In this document: positions 51,001-59,542 of the stretch, one piece after another | Position numbering within the stretch: position 1 is the first letter of the stretch | How the letters are laid out: the number at the start of each line of letters is the position of its first letter | Assembly: GCF_016714285.1 (NCBI RefSeq) | Contig: NZ_JADJNN010000008.1 | Coordinates: 124,001-188,000 of the forward strand | DNA: 64,000 nucleotides | Direction of reading: 5' to 3' | Origin: Nannocystis sp. | GTDB lineage: Bacteria > Myxococcota_A > Polyangia > Nannocystales > Nannocystaceae | Translations under genes and position numbers: made by a program | The notes under the pieces: generated by a model | Told to the model about the DNA's origin: nothing | Seen by the model: only the letters and a program-made list of their open reading frames with translations | Databases searched by the model: none

Positions 51001-51558
51001 TCACAGGCCGCAGTCGGCGCCGCAGCTGCCCATCACGCACATGTACGCCGCGAGGACGACCGGGTTCATGAACGGGTCGACCATGCACTCGCCCAGGCAG
51101 GTCATTGGATCGCCGCCCATGCCGACGCACTCGAACACGCAGGCGCAGTCCTGATCGGCCTGGCAGGCCGTGGCCTGGTCGCAGCAGTTGGCCTTGGTGC
51201 AGCTGGTGCAGGGGTCGTCCTGGGGGTCGGGCATGCACTGGTCGATGTTGCCGGTGCTGCCGCCGCCGGTGCTGCCGGGGTCGGTGTCGGGGCCGCTGGT
51301 GGTGACCGGGTCGGTGCCCGCCGAGGTGCTGTCGCCGCTGGTGGACTGACCCTCGCTGACGCCCGACGTGCTCGCCGATTCGCCGGTGGTGGTCGGCACG
51401 TCGGTGGTGCTGGAGGCCGAGGCGCTGGTGGTGCTCGCAGCTTCGGTGGCGCCGCTGCTCGAGCCGGCGCTGCTGGTGTCGCCGGAGTCGCCGCAGGCGC
51501 CGAGGCAGACCAGAGCAGCGAGGGTGGAGGCTAATCGGTAGGAAGATAGAACATGCAT
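51001..51558 (-). CDS. Cys-rich lipoprotein with Ser/Thr-rich linker
   Basis: 185 residues from the ATG at 51558. The signal ends in the lipobox ALVCLGAC. A linker of about 85 residues is made almost only of Ser, Thr, Gly and Ala. The C-terminal domain of about 65 residues has around 13 Cys (TSCTKANCCDQATAC, CACVFECV, CLGEC, CGADC), implying several disulfides. It is probably exposed at the outer-membrane surface. The domain does not match a family I know, though similar Cys-rich tails are frequent in Nannocystis-like lipoproteins. It is convergent with polA. Confidence 0.75.
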   Translation of the reverse strand: MHVLSSYRLASTLAALVCLGACGDSGDTSSAGSSSGATEAASTTSASASSTTDVPTTTGESASTSGVSEGQSTSGDSTSAGTDPVTTSGPDTDPGSTGGGSTGNIDQCMPDPQDDPCTSCTKANCCDQATACQADQDCACVFECVGMGGDPMTCLGECMVDPFMNPVVLAAYMCVMGSCGADCGL

Positions 51559-51621
51559 GCGGCGAGTGTACGGGTCCGGACCCGCCCAGACCACTGCCAC
51601 GATCGCAGGCCGGTGCCAGCG

Positions 51622-52926
51622 TCACGCCTCGCGCGCCCACTCGCTCTCGAGCGCGGCCCAGTCGACCTCGGCCTGGAGGCGCGCCAGCACGGCGTAGAGT
51701 CCGAAGCGCAGGCGAAACAGGAACAACATGCGACCGGGGAGGCGAAGGTTGATGATGGCCCGCTTGTCCCGCATGACGCCGGGGCCGGCGAGGCCCGCGT
51801 CGGGCGCGATGCGCCGCTTGCCTGGCGCCAGCAGCGGGGCGAAGAAGGCGCGCAGCAGCTGGCGCACGTGATCGCGACCGTGCCTGTCCTTTGGGGCATG
51901 TCCGCCGATCGCCGCGATCGCGGCCAGGAGCTCCGGCTCGTCGTCGTCGCGGGTCGCCGCGGCCAGGCGAGCGAAGCCTCGCCGCATCGCGGGGTCGAAG
52001 CGGCGGACGCAGCCGAAGTCGTAGACGACGATGCGGCCGTCGGGGAGGAAGGCGAAGTTGCCGGGGTGGGGGTCGGCGTGGAACAGGCCGTCGCGGTAGA
52101 AGCTGCGCAGCCAGAAGCGGAACAGGGCCGCGCCGGCGGCGTCGCGCTCGGCCTGCGTGGGTGCGCCGGCGAGGAAGTCGGCGAGTGAGCGCCCGGGCGT
52201 CCAGCGGGTGACGAGCACCGACGCGGCGCACAGCTCGGTGATCACCTCGGGCACCACGATCACCGGGTCACCGGCGAAGGCGCGGGCGAAGTGCCGCTGC
52301 TGCTCCGCCTCGCCCAGGAAGTCGCACTCGCCGAGGAAGGCCTCGCGCGCCTCCTCGATGCAGTCGCGGATCGACGCGGCGCCGGAGACCGCGGCGAACA
52401 GCTTGCCGACGCCGGCGGCGCGGAAGTCGGCCGCGATCGCGGCCTCGATGCCGGGGTGGCGCACCTTGATAGCGACCTCGCGGCCGTCAGGGAGCCGCCC
52501 GCGGTGGACCTGGCCGATGCTGGCGACGGCGATCGGGGCCCGCTCCATGCCCGCGAGCAGCAGGTCGGCGCGCTCGCCCAGGGCCTCGCGGAGGCGGGCC
52601 TCGACCGCGGAGAACTCGGTGCAGGGCGCGGCGGTCTGCAGCAGCGAGAGCATGCCCTGCAGCTCGGGCGGCAGGCTGGCGTCGACGTAGCCGAGCATCT
52701 GCCCGGCCTTCATCGCCACGCCCTTGAGCCCGCCGAGGCGGGCGACCAGCTCGGCGATCGCCTCGGGGTCGAGGTCGTCGCCCCGGCGCCCGCGCAGCAG
52801 CGCCGAGCCGAGGCCCACCGCGCTGCGGCCGGTCCGCCACATGCGCCCGATCGTCGAGGTCGGCACCGCCTCCGCCTGTCCAAGCATCCGCGCCCGCAAC
52901 TCCGCCGTGAAATTTTCGCTGGTCAT
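51622..52926 (-). CDS. ABC1/UbiB-family atypical kinase
   Basis: 434 residues from the ATG at 52926. The family's own motif KxGQ is present (GLKGVAMKAGQML), followed by PLSS-like region residues, APIAVASIGQVHRG for the Ala-rich loop, VAIKVRHPGI with the catalytic Lys, and FHADPHPGNFAF plus VYDFGCVRR for the catalytic and metal Asp sites. UbiB/COQ8 proteins are ATPases that support isoprenoid-quinone synthesis, often through protein-complex or lipid binding. A divergent TetR gene and a palindromic operator 26 bp from its start suggest it is regulated locally. An element (51888-51905) is translated in the C-terminal part. Confidence 0.9.
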   Translation of the reverse strand: MTSENFTAELRARMLGQAEAVPTSTIGRMWRTGRSAVGLGSALLRGRRGDDLDPEAIAELVARLGGLKGVAMKAGQMLGYVDASLPPELQGMLSLLQTAAPCTEFSAVEARLREALGERADLLLAGMERAPIAVASIGQVHRGRLPDGREVAIKVRHPGIEAAIAADFRAAGVGKLFAAVSGAASIRDCIEEAREAFLGECDFLGEAEQQRHFARAFAGDPVIVVPEVITELCAASVLVTRWTPGRSLADFLAGAPTQAERDAAGAALFRFWLRSFYRDGLFHADPHPGNFAFLPDGRIVVYDFGCVRRFDPAMRRGFARLAAATRDDDEPELLAAIAAIGGHAPKDRHGRDHVRQLLRAFFAPLLAPGKRRIAPDAGLAGPGVMRDKRAIINLRLPGRMLFLFRLRFGLYAVLARLQAEVDWAALESEWAREA

Positions 52927-52951
52927 GCGTCCTCCTGATGTTCCCAAGATG

Positions 52952-52966
52952 TGATAGTCACTATCA
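52952..52966. promoter_or_regulatory. perfect 15-bp palindromic operator between TetR and UbiB genes
   Basis: tgatagtcactatca is a perfect inverted repeat around a central base. It lies in the 41-bp gap between divergent genes, just before the TetR start. It is the likely binding site for this TetR dimer and could control both genes. Confidence 0.75.
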
Positions 52967-52967
52967 T

Positions 52968-53588
52968 GTGAGAGTGACTACCAAAAGTCCAGACGAGAAA
53001 CCGGCGGCGAAGATCGACGGTCGGGCGCGGCGGCGGCTGGAGTCGATGGCGCGGATCCAGGCCGTGGCGCTCGATCTCTTCGAGGCGCAGGGCTTCGAGC
53101 AGGTCTCGATCGAGGCGATCGCCCGCGCGGCGGAGGTCGGCCCGGCGACCATCTACCGCAACTTCGGCAGCAAGGAGCGCCTGGTCCTGTGGGACGAGTA
53201 CGACCCGATGCTGCTCGAGGCGATCGCGGCCGAGCTGGCCGAGCACGAGGTGCTCGCGGCGGTGCAGCGGGCGCTGGTCGGGTCGCTCGCCGCGATCTAC
53301 CGCGACGAGCGGGCCCGCATCCTGCGCCGGGGTCGGCTCATCCGCGCGACGCCGGCGCTGCAGGTGGTCGCGGCCGCCGACGCGGTCATGCTGCGGCTGG
53401 CGCTCGAGCAGGTGCTGCTGGCGTCGCGCCGCGCCGCCGACCCGCTGGCGGCGCGGGTGTTCGCGGGGGCGATCGTCGCCACGATCGTGGCCGGGGTCGA
53501 TCGCTGGCTCGACGGCGAGGGCCGCGAGCCGCTCGCGCGCTGCTTTCAGCGGACCATCGCCCACCTGCGTCGACTCGCCCTCGCCTGA
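52968..53588 (+). CDS. TetR-family transcriptional regulator
   Basis: 206 residues from the GTG at 52968 (52974 is also possible; a start at 52938 would put the operator inside the gene). The N-terminal helix-turn-helix is typical: IQAVALDLFEAQGFEQVSIEAIARAAEVGPATIYRNFGSKERL. The C-terminal ligand domain is variable and Ala/Arg/Leu-rich. It most likely represses itself and the divergent UbiB-family gene through the palindrome at 52952-52966. The ligand is unknown. Confidence 0.92.
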   Translation: MRVTTKSPDEKPAAKIDGRARRRLESMARIQAVALDLFEAQGFEQVSIEAIARAAEVGPATIYRNFGSKERLVLWDEYDPMLLEAIAAELAEHEVLAAVQRALVGSLAAIYRDERARILRRGRLIRATPALQVVAAADAVMLRLALEQVLLASRRAADPLAARVFAGAIVATIVAGVDRWLDGEGREPLARCFQRTIAHLRRLALA

Positions 53589-53721
53589 GCGCAGGCGTGG
53601 TCGATGGCGAGGGCCCGGGCCGCGACTCCGCCCATCGCCCGCGTTCGCTGTTCTGCGGGCACGCACGGGCACGTGGCCGCGCCACTGGCAGATGCGCCGC
53701 GCTCCTGATAGAGCGCTCTGC

Positions 53722-54267
53722 ATGATGATGGAGATGTTCGGCGGCGTGTTCGTGATGATGCTGTTCGCCTACAGCCTCGTGCCCCTGTTCCCCTTCGTGT
53801 ACGTGCTGCTGCGCTGGCGGCAGGCGCGAGAGGGCGGCGCCCCGGATCCGCAGCTCGGGCTCAAGGTGGCGGTCTACTACTTCATGACGATCGGCCTGCA
53901 CGTCGTGCTGATGGCGCTGGCGCTCGGGCTCTACGGGCTCATCGTCGATCGCGCCCCGGAGAGCATGATGCGCGCGGCGGCCGGTCTGCTGCTCGGCGGC
54001 GGGATCGTGTACGGCCTGCACCGGGCGATCCTCAGCCGCGTGGTCGATGCGGCGCGGCGGGCCAACGTGGCCCGCGTGTTCGCGGGGCTCAACGTGGTGC
54101 TCTGCGGGCTCATCGGCATGGGCGCGTTGATCGGCACCAGCGTGCTGCTGCTGCAGGAGCACGTGCCGGAGGAGGCCTTCAAGGTCGCCGGTGTGGTGAT
54201 GGTCGTGTACCTCGGCGCGTGGGCGCAGCAGGCCCGCGTCCTGATCGGGATGAGCGAGGCCGCCTGA
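53722..54267 (+). CDS. four-helix membrane protein
   Basis: 181 residues from the first of several ATG codons at 53722. Four to five membrane segments are visible (VFVMMLFAYSLVPLFPFVYVLL, a stretch around MTIGLHVVLMALALGLYGLIV, AAGLLLGGGIVYGL, VVLCGLIGMGALIGTSVLLL). Loops are basic. I do not recognise a family. It is followed by the CCA-adding enzyme gene 67 bp on, in the same direction, but a shared function is not evident. Confidence 0.65.
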   Translation: MMMEMFGGVFVMMLFAYSLVPLFPFVYVLLRWRQAREGGAPDPQLGLKVAVYYFMTIGLHVVLMALALGLYGLIVDRAPESMMRAAAGLLLGGGIVYGLHRAILSRVVDAARRANVARVFAGLNVVLCGLIGMGALIGTSVLLLQEHVPEEAFKVAGVVMVVYLGAWAQQARVLIGMSEAA

Positions 54268-54334
54268 TCGCGCGCGACGCGGGCGAGGTCCAGCGGGCTC
54301 GCAAATTCCTCGCGCGCCCGCTAGCTTCGGGCGC

Positions 54335-55597
54335 GTGAGAAGCCCGCAGGACCTGCCCGTCACCGTCGAGGCCGCCGCCGCCGTGTTGTCGCGGGTGGCG
54401 ATCCCGGACGCGCTGCTCGAGGTGGCGCAGATCCTCCACGACGCCGGGCACGAGGCGGTGCTGGTCGGCGGGGCCGTGCGTGACGCGTTGCTCGGGCGCA
54501 CGCACGGCGACTGGGACCTGGCCGCGAGCGCCACGCCGGCCGAGGTGCAGGCGTTGTTTCGCCGGACGATCCCCACCGGCATCGAACACGGCACCGTCAC
54601 TGTCGTGCACGGCCGCGGCGACCTGCGCCTGCACATCGAGATCACGACCTTCCGCGGCGAGGGCAGCTACGAGGACGGCAGGCGCCCGAGCGAGGTCCGC
54701 TTCCTGCGCGCGCTGGCCGACGACCTGGCCCGCCGCGACTTCACGATCAACGCCTTCGCCTGGAACCCGATCACGCGGGTGTTCACCGACTGCTTCGCCG
54801 GCCTCGCCGACCTGCGCCGCGGGCTGCTGCGTGCGGTCGGCGATCCGGCGGCCCGCTTCGGCGAGGACGGGCTGCGGGCGATGCGGGCGGTGCGGCTGTG
54901 CGCGACCCTCGAGATGCGCCTCGAGGAGGGCACGGCTGCGGCGATCGGCGGGGCGCTCGAGATCCTCGACCGGGTCAGCCGCGAGCGGGTGCACGTCGAG
55001 CTGTTCAAGCTGCTGGCCGCGCGCCGGCCCTCGCTGGGCCTCGAGCCGATGTACGAGACCGGCATCTGGCCGCGCGTGCTCGGGCCGGTGTCGCGGGTCG
55101 AGGCCGACGCTGCGATCTCGGCGATCGAGCTGATGCGGCCCGACCCCGTGGTCCGCCTGGCGCGGCTGCTGTGGCCGCTGCGCGAGCAGCGGGGGCAGAT
55201 CGAGGCGATCGTCGACGGGCTCAAGCCGAGCCGCGACGAGCGGGCGCGGCTGCTCTCGCTGACCGACCCGGCGATCGCGCCGCTCGGCCGCCTGCGCGAC
55301 CCGCTGGCGATCCGGCGGCTCGCCGCGGCGCTCGGCCGGCGTCACCTCGCCGACGCCACCGACCTGCTGGCGCGCGAGTGGGCCCAGCTGGTCACGATCG
55401 AGGAGGCGGTCCGCGGCGCGGCGCTGGCGGTCGGCGAGCTGGCGATCGGCGGCAAGGAGCTGGTCGCGGCCGGCATCGCCGCGCCGGGGCCCGGGCTCGG
55501 CAAGCTGCTCGCGGCGCTGCTCGACTGGGTGCTCGAGGAGCCGGCGCGCAACACCGCGGACCTGCTGCTGGCTCGGGCCCGCGCGCTCGCGGCGTGA
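54335..55597 (+). CDS. cca: CCA tRNA nucleotidyltransferase / poly(A) polymerase family
   Basis: 420 residues from a GTG. The class II nucleotidyltransferase head has VLVGGAVRDALLGR and GDWDLA with the metal Asp pair, then TVVHGRGDLRLHIEITTFR and DDLARRDFTINAFAWNP. The RNA-binding neck follows (RFGEDGLRAMRAVRLCA). Enzymes with this layout add CCA to tRNA 3' ends, or act as poly(A) polymerase; the short, HD-free C-terminus does not decide between them. CCA addition is favoured because it is essential where tRNA genes lack encoded CCA. Its last 17 bases are copied downstream at 55696-55712. Confidence 0.9.
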   Translation: MRSPQDLPVTVEAAAAVLSRVAIPDALLEVAQILHDAGHEAVLVGGAVRDALLGRTHGDWDLAASATPAEVQALFRRTIPTGIEHGTVTVVHGRGDLRLHIEITTFRGEGSYEDGRRPSEVRFLRALADDLARRDFTINAFAWNPITRVFTDCFAGLADLRRGLLRAVGDPAARFGEDGLRAMRAVRLCATLEMRLEEGTAAAIGGALEILDRVSRERVHVELFKLLAARRPSLGLEPMYETGIWPRVLGPVSRVEADAAISAIELMRPDPVVRLARLLWPLREQRGQIEAIVDGLKPSRDERARLLSLTDPAIAPLGRLRDPLAIRRLAAALGRRHLADATDLLAREWAQLVTIEEAVRGAALAVGELAIGGKELVAAGIAAPGPGLGKLLAALLDWVLEEPARNTADLLLARARALAA

Positions 55598-55742
55598 CAG
55601 TCGACGAGCGCTGCTGCGAGGTGTCCCCAAGGCCCGCGTGCGAGCGGCGGCATTCGACCCTCGACGCTCGCTGCTGCGAGGTGTGCCCGGGGTGTGCGCT
55701 CGCGGCGTGACATGTCGGTTGGGACATGTCCGCCGGGACATG
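55583..55742. repeat. cca 3'-end copy, duplicated 15-mer and element cluster
   Basis: gcgctcgcggcgtgaca, the end of cca, recurs at 55696-55712. gctgctgcgaggtgt appears at 55610-55624 and 55670-55684. Two or three gacatgtcc/gggacatgt element copies fill 55710-55742. Confidence 0.8.
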
Positions 55743-55760
55743 GCCTTCGGCGCAGGCGTG

Positions 55761-57524
55761 TCAGCTGCCCTCGAGGTGGGCGCGCTGGACGATGCGGGCG
55801 TCGAGGGTGAGGTAGCCGCGCGGCGGGCCGATCAGGCGCAGGGGGCTGAGCTCGACGCTGATCAGGCGGCCGGATGTCCCCGGGGACAGGTCGCGGTCGA
55901 AGTGCTGGACGAGGGCGTCGAGGCGCAGCAGCAGGGCGGCGAGCTCGGCGACGCCGGGGTCGCTGGCGCGGCGCAGGGCGGGCACGCGGGCGAGCACGGC
56001 GTGGGCGAGCAGGCGGGCGTCGGCGGGGGCGAGCGGGGCGAGGGCGAAGCAGGGCTCGGCCGGCGGCGACAGGCCGAGGGCGCGGCCGAAGATCGCCATC
56101 TCGCCGGTGTGCAGGCGGATCGCGCCGCAGTGCAGCTCGAGGCCCTCGGGGGCCTGCTCGGCGACCAGCACGCCGTCGAGGTGGGCGGTCGGCGCGTGGG
56201 TCTCGACGTTGTGGACGATCGTCGCGTAGGCGCGGCGGACCGCGGCGCTGGTGGTGAGGCCGAGGACCACCGCGCCGAGCTCCTGCTTGCGCCGCAGGTC
56301 GGGGCTGACGGCCTTGAGCACGACGGGGTAGCCGATCGTGTCGGCGTACTGGGCCGCGCCGCTGGCCGAGCTGGCGACCGCCTGGCGCGTGATCTCGACG
56401 CCGAAGCCGCGGAGCACGACCTTGCTCTCGTGCTCCGAGAGCACCTGACCGGCGCCGCGCAGGACCTCCTCGGCGCGGGCGATCGCGGCGGGGTCCTGCT
56501 GCGGGGCTGCGAGCTCGGGCGCGGCGGCCAGGAGGGCGCGGGTCTGCCGGCGCCGCAGCAGCGCGGCCTGGGCGAGGAAGGCGGCCGTCGGCGCGGCGAG
56601 GCCTGGGCCTGGCAGCGGCGCCTCCATGCCGACGGCGGCGCCGAGGGTCGGCAGGGCGCGGCGGGCCTGGGCCCAGCGGGCGAGCAGGCCCGGATCGTGG
56701 CTGTCCTCGGGGACAGGTGCAGGCGGCGCACACAGCAGGGCCAGCAGCTGCGGGCTCGGGAACAGCGGGCCGGTGAAGCGCTCGAGCGCGTGGGCGGCGA
56801 CGGCGGCGGCGAGGCTGGGGTCGCGGGGGAGGTCGAGGCGGGCCGGCGGGAGCCCGAGCGGGACGATCGCGTGCTCGGCCGCGTCGCCGGCCGCGCGGGC
56901 CCAGCGGGCCCAGCCCGGGTGCAGGCTGGCCGCGGCGACGAAGCCGAGCGCGCGGGTGCCCGCGAGCTGCGGGTCGGCGAGCCACAGCGGCCACCACGGC
57001 GGGGTCGGGCAGGCGGCCATGCGCACGCCCGCGGGCAAGGCTGGCGCTTGGGACAGGTGATCTGTCCGCGGGGACAGGTCGGTGGAGGCTGGCGCTTGGG
57101 ACAGGTGAGCTGGCGCTTGGGACAGGTCGTCGGAGGCGGGGTCGGAGGCGAGGGCGGCGAGCAGGGCGGCGAGCTCGGCGGGGGCGGTGGCGCAGGCGAC
57201 GGTGTCGCCGGTGGGGCCGATCTGCAGGCGGGCGTCGGGGCCGAGGAGCAGGGTGTCGGGGAGGGCGGGGAGCGAGCCGGGCTCGGCGGGGCCGGTGACG
57301 ACCAGGAGGGCAGGGGGGCGCTCGCGGAGGGCGCGGAGCAGGGCGGGGCCGAGGCTGTGGACGACGACGACGAGGGCGCCGTGGTCGCGCACGCGGCGGG
57401 CGAGCTCCGCGTCGCGCAGCAGCTCGCCGGGCAGGCGCACGTGCGGGGCGGCGGCCTCGGCGATGAGCGTCGCCGTCGCGGCGGGCGCGAGCAGGGCCTG
57501 GAGCGCTGTCGCCGGCGGCGTCAC
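55761..57524 (-). CDS. ATP-grasp / acyl-CoA ligase (NDP-forming)-like protein
   Basis: 587 residues. The C-terminal part (about 350-587) is an ATP-grasp_5-type domain as in the beta part of ADP-forming acetate-CoA ligase: EHESKVVLRGFGVEITRQAV, YPVVLKAVSPDLRRKQELGAVVLGL and VLVAEQAPEGLELHCGAI. The usual His-Lys after SPD reads Arg-Arg here. The N-terminal half is Ala/Leu-rich and does not show a clear CoA-binding domain, so it may be degenerate or different. Four element copies (57039-57126) insert an LSQAP-rich linker near residues 132-162. It lies downstream of DUF507 and ETF-like genes in an apparent operon. CoA-ligase activity is uncertain. Confidence 0.75.
   Translation of the reverse strand: MTPPATALQALLAPAATATLIAEAAAPHVRLPGELLRDAELARRVRDHGALVVVVHSLGPALLRALRERPPALLVVTGPAEPGSLPALPDTLLLGPDARLQIGPTGDTVACATAPAELAALLAALASDPASDDLSQAPAHLSQAPASTDLSPRTDHLSQAPALPAGVRMAACPTPPWWPLWLADPQLAGTRALGFVAAASLHPGWARWARAAGDAAEHAIVPLGLPPARLDLPRDPSLAAAVAAHALERFTGPLFPSPQLLALLCAPPAPVPEDSHDPGLLARWAQARRALPTLGAAVGMEAPLPGPGLAAPTAAFLAQAALLRRRQTRALLAAAPELAAPQQDPAAIARAEEVLRGAGQVLSEHESKVVLRGFGVEITRQAVASSASGAAQYADTIGYPVVLKAVSPDLRRKQELGAVVLGLTTSAAVRRAYATIVHNVETHAPTAHLDGVLVAEQAPEGLELHCGAIRLHTGEMAIFGRALGLSPPAEPCFALAPLAPADARLLAHAVLARVPALRRASDPGVAELAALLLRLDALVQHFDRDLSPGTSGRLISVELSPLRLIGPPRGYLTLDARIVQRAHLEGS
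57039..57126. repeat. four in-frame element copies inside the CoA-ligase-like gene
   Basis: ggctggcgcttgggacagg-type units lie at 57039-57057, 57087-57105 and 57108-57126, with a full inverted copy tctgtccgcggggacagg at 57061-57078. Spacings between like units (48 and 21 bp) are multiples of three and the frame is kept, encoding LSQAP and DLSPRTD segments. Confidence 0.92.
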
Positions 57525-57536
57525 TCCTCAGCCCCT

Positions 57537-58349
57537 CTAGGCCAGGACGGGCTTCCACAGGTCGCTGTGGAGCTGCTTGATCGCCTCGGGCCAGGGGCCG
57601 GGGACGACCCAGTCGGCGGCCGACCAGCTGGCGTTGAACTGGCCGTCGGCGCCGGGGAAGTACATCACGCGCGCCCCGGGGCCGCGCTGGCGCAGCACCT
57701 CCGGCAACCCGCTGGCCGCGTTGCTGAGCCACAGCAAGGTGCCGCTGTCGTGGTGCTCGAGGTACTCGGCGGGGGCCTGGCGCGCGCCGAGCGAGCCGAG
57801 CTGGGCGCGGGTGCTGGCGTCGAGGTCGTGGCTGGCGAAGAAGCGGAGCGGGCCGCGGCCGGCGTGGCCGTCGAGGCGGGCGACCCAGTCCGGGAGGTCG
57901 ACGAGGCTGGCCTCGTTGTCGTACTCGGCGTCGATGATCGAGGGCAGCTCGTACCAGGGCAGGGTGCCGGCGACGATCGAGGTGACGGCGGCGAGGTTGT
58001 CCCACTCGATCGCGGGGTCCTGCAGCCAGGTGGTCTCGGTGGGGCCGCCCGCGAGGCCCTCGGCGGCGGCCAGGCCCTCCTCGGTGTGCGGCACGAACAC
58101 GACCAGCGGCCGCAGGCGCTCCTGCAGCGGGCGCATGCCGGCGGGGCCGCAGAAGGTCAGGAGGTCGGCGCCGTAGCGGCTGACCGCGCCGATGACGAAC
58201 TGGTCCGCGCGACCGGCGTCGCCCGGGCAGACGGCGGTGATCGAGGCGCCGCGATCGCTGGCGATGTCGCGGGCCAGACACAGCGCGGCGGCGCTGCCGG
58301 GGTGGATCCCCTGAGGAGTTCGCTGCGCGTAGACCAGGATGTGAGCCAT
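57537..58349 (-). CDS. ETF alpha/beta-domain-like protein
   Basis: 270 residues. The N-terminus (ILVYAQRTPQGIHPGSAAALCLARDI, then ASITAVCPGDAG and YGADLLTFCGP) resembles the nucleotide-binding domain shared by electron-transfer flavoprotein subunits. The rest shows no FAD-binding C-terminal domain of ETF alpha and has an unusual Trp-rich section (ETTWLQDPAIEWDN, LWKPVLA). It starts one base inside the DUF507 stop (TAATG) and ends 12 bp before the CoA-ligase-like gene, so the three are very probably co-transcribed. A genuine electron-transfer function is doubtful without the flavin domain. Confidence 0.65.
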   Translation of the reverse strand: MAHILVYAQRTPQGIHPGSAAALCLARDIASDRGASITAVCPGDAGRADQFVIGAVSRYGADLLTFCGPAGMRPLQERLRPLVVFVPHTEEGLAAAEGLAGGPTETTWLQDPAIEWDNLAAVTSIVAGTLPWYELPSIIDAEYDNEASLVDLPDWVARLDGHAGRGPLRFFASHDLDASTRAQLGSLGARQAPAEYLEHHDSGTLLWLSNAASGLPEVLRQRGPGARVMYFPGADGQFNASWSAADWVVPGPWPEAIKQLHSDLWKPVLA

Positions 58350-58861
58350 TACTCTAGACCGTGTTTGCGCTTGATGAGCTCGAGCTGCCGGGCGTACTCG
58401 ATCTCGAAGGTGCTGGTGTTCTCGCTGAGGTGCTTGAGGTGGCGGCGGACCTCGCGGTCGATGTCGTCGTCGGCCTGCATGTGCCTGCGCAGCAGCTCCT
58501 TGAGCTTCTTGCGGATCGCGGTGTCCTCCGCATAGACCTCGCTGACGAAGCTCGAGCGCATGAACAGCTCGAGGAGCTGGCTGCAGATCCAGGTGACCGA
58601 CTCGTCGCCGATGCCGAAGTCCTGCTCCTCGGCGATCGTGCGCTTGGTCTTGAACAGATCGGAGTAGGGCAGGTGGCGCCGCTCGAGCTCGTCCTTGGCC
58701 CGGTTGGTGATCTCGCGGTCCTTGCGGAGGTACTCCTTGAGGATCGACTCCACGTCGCGCTTGAACTCGTCGCGGTCGCTGACCTCGAGGTCCCCGGAGT
58801 CCACGAGTGTCTTGTTCACGGCTTCGACGATGGTGTTGATCTTCGCTGGAAAGAGGCGCAT
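58349..58861 (-). CDS. DUF507-family protein
   Basis: 170 residues from the ATG at 58861, which gives the usual MRLFPAKIN start of the family. The protein is charged and helical throughout, with DVESILKEYLRKDREITNRAKDE, RHLPYSDLFKTKRTIAEEQDF and a C-terminal YARQLELIKRKHG. DUF507 proteins are short helical proteins common in delta-proteobacteria with no known function. It is first in a leftward operon with the ETF-like and CoA-ligase-like genes and divergent from the Nudix gene. Confidence 0.88.
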   Translation of the reverse strand: MRLFPAKINTIVEAVNKTLVDSGDLEVSDRDEFKRDVESILKEYLRKDREITNRAKDELERRHLPYSDLFKTKRTIAEEQDFGIGDESVTWICSQLLELFMRSSFVSEVYAEDTAIRKKLKELLRRHMQADDDIDREVRRHLKHLSENTSTFEIEYARQLELIKRKHGLE

Positions 58862-58925
58862 GGGGATGGCCCGCAGGATAGGCGCTGCTTTTCCGAGCGT
58901 CCAGCTTGGGCTACTGAGCTCCGAC

Positions 58926-59423
58926 ATGCCCACGCTCCCCTCCCAGCCCCGCCTCGTCGTCGTCGCCGGGCTCGTCTGGATCGGCCCCGGTCGGCTGCTC
59001 GTGCAGCGTCGGCCCGCGAGCGCCAGCCACGGCGCCGGCCGCCTGGAACTCCCCGGCGGAAAGGTGGAACACGGCGAGGCGCCGCGCGCCGCATTGACCC
59101 GCGAACTCACGGAAGAGTGGGGCCCGGACGCCCGCCTCCTCACGCCGCTCGCTGTCGCCGAGGTGCTCCACCACGTGTATCCGCCGCCAGGCCCGGAGGT
59201 CCTGCTTGTGGTCTATCACGTCGACGCGTCGGCGTGGGGCGAGCGCTGGCCGAGCCTCGTGCGCGCCGCCGACGGAGCCAGCGTCCACGCCTTCGATCGC
59301 ACGGCGCTGCCGCTCGCCGAGTTTCTCGCGGCGGATCGTGGTTTCCTGGCCGAGCTGGCCGCGGGCAAGCACACGCCGGCGTTCGTGGCCGGAGCCGAAA
59401 AACCGAGGCAGACGGGCCCCTAG
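58926..59423 (+). CDS. Nudix hydrolase (MutT-like)
   Basis: 165 residues from the ATG at 58926. The Nudix box is complete: GGKVEHGEAPRAALTRELTEEWG, with the REx2EE glutamates that bind metal. The start VVVAGLVWIGPGRLLVQRRP is typical of MutT-type enzymes that clear 8-oxo-dGTP, although substrate range varies. The C-terminus is short and basic. Divergent from the DUF507 operon, with about 64 bp between. Confidence 0.88.
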   Translation: MPTLPSQPRLVVVAGLVWIGPGRLLVQRRPASASHGAGRLELPGGKVEHGEAPRAALTRELTEEWGPDARLLTPLAVAEVLHHVYPPPGPEVLLVVYHVDASAWGERWPSLVRAADGASVHAFDRTALPLAEFLAADRGFLAELAAGKHTPAFVAGAEKPRQTGP

Positions 59424-59542
59424 ACGCCTGGAGATCGGTCCCGCGCGGGTCCGGCGGCGGCGAGGCGAGACGCCGCGCGCTCACCGCGAGCGCCGCGGTC
59501 GCGCGAGGGCGCGCCCGTGCGAGGCCCGCGGGCGCGCCTGGC

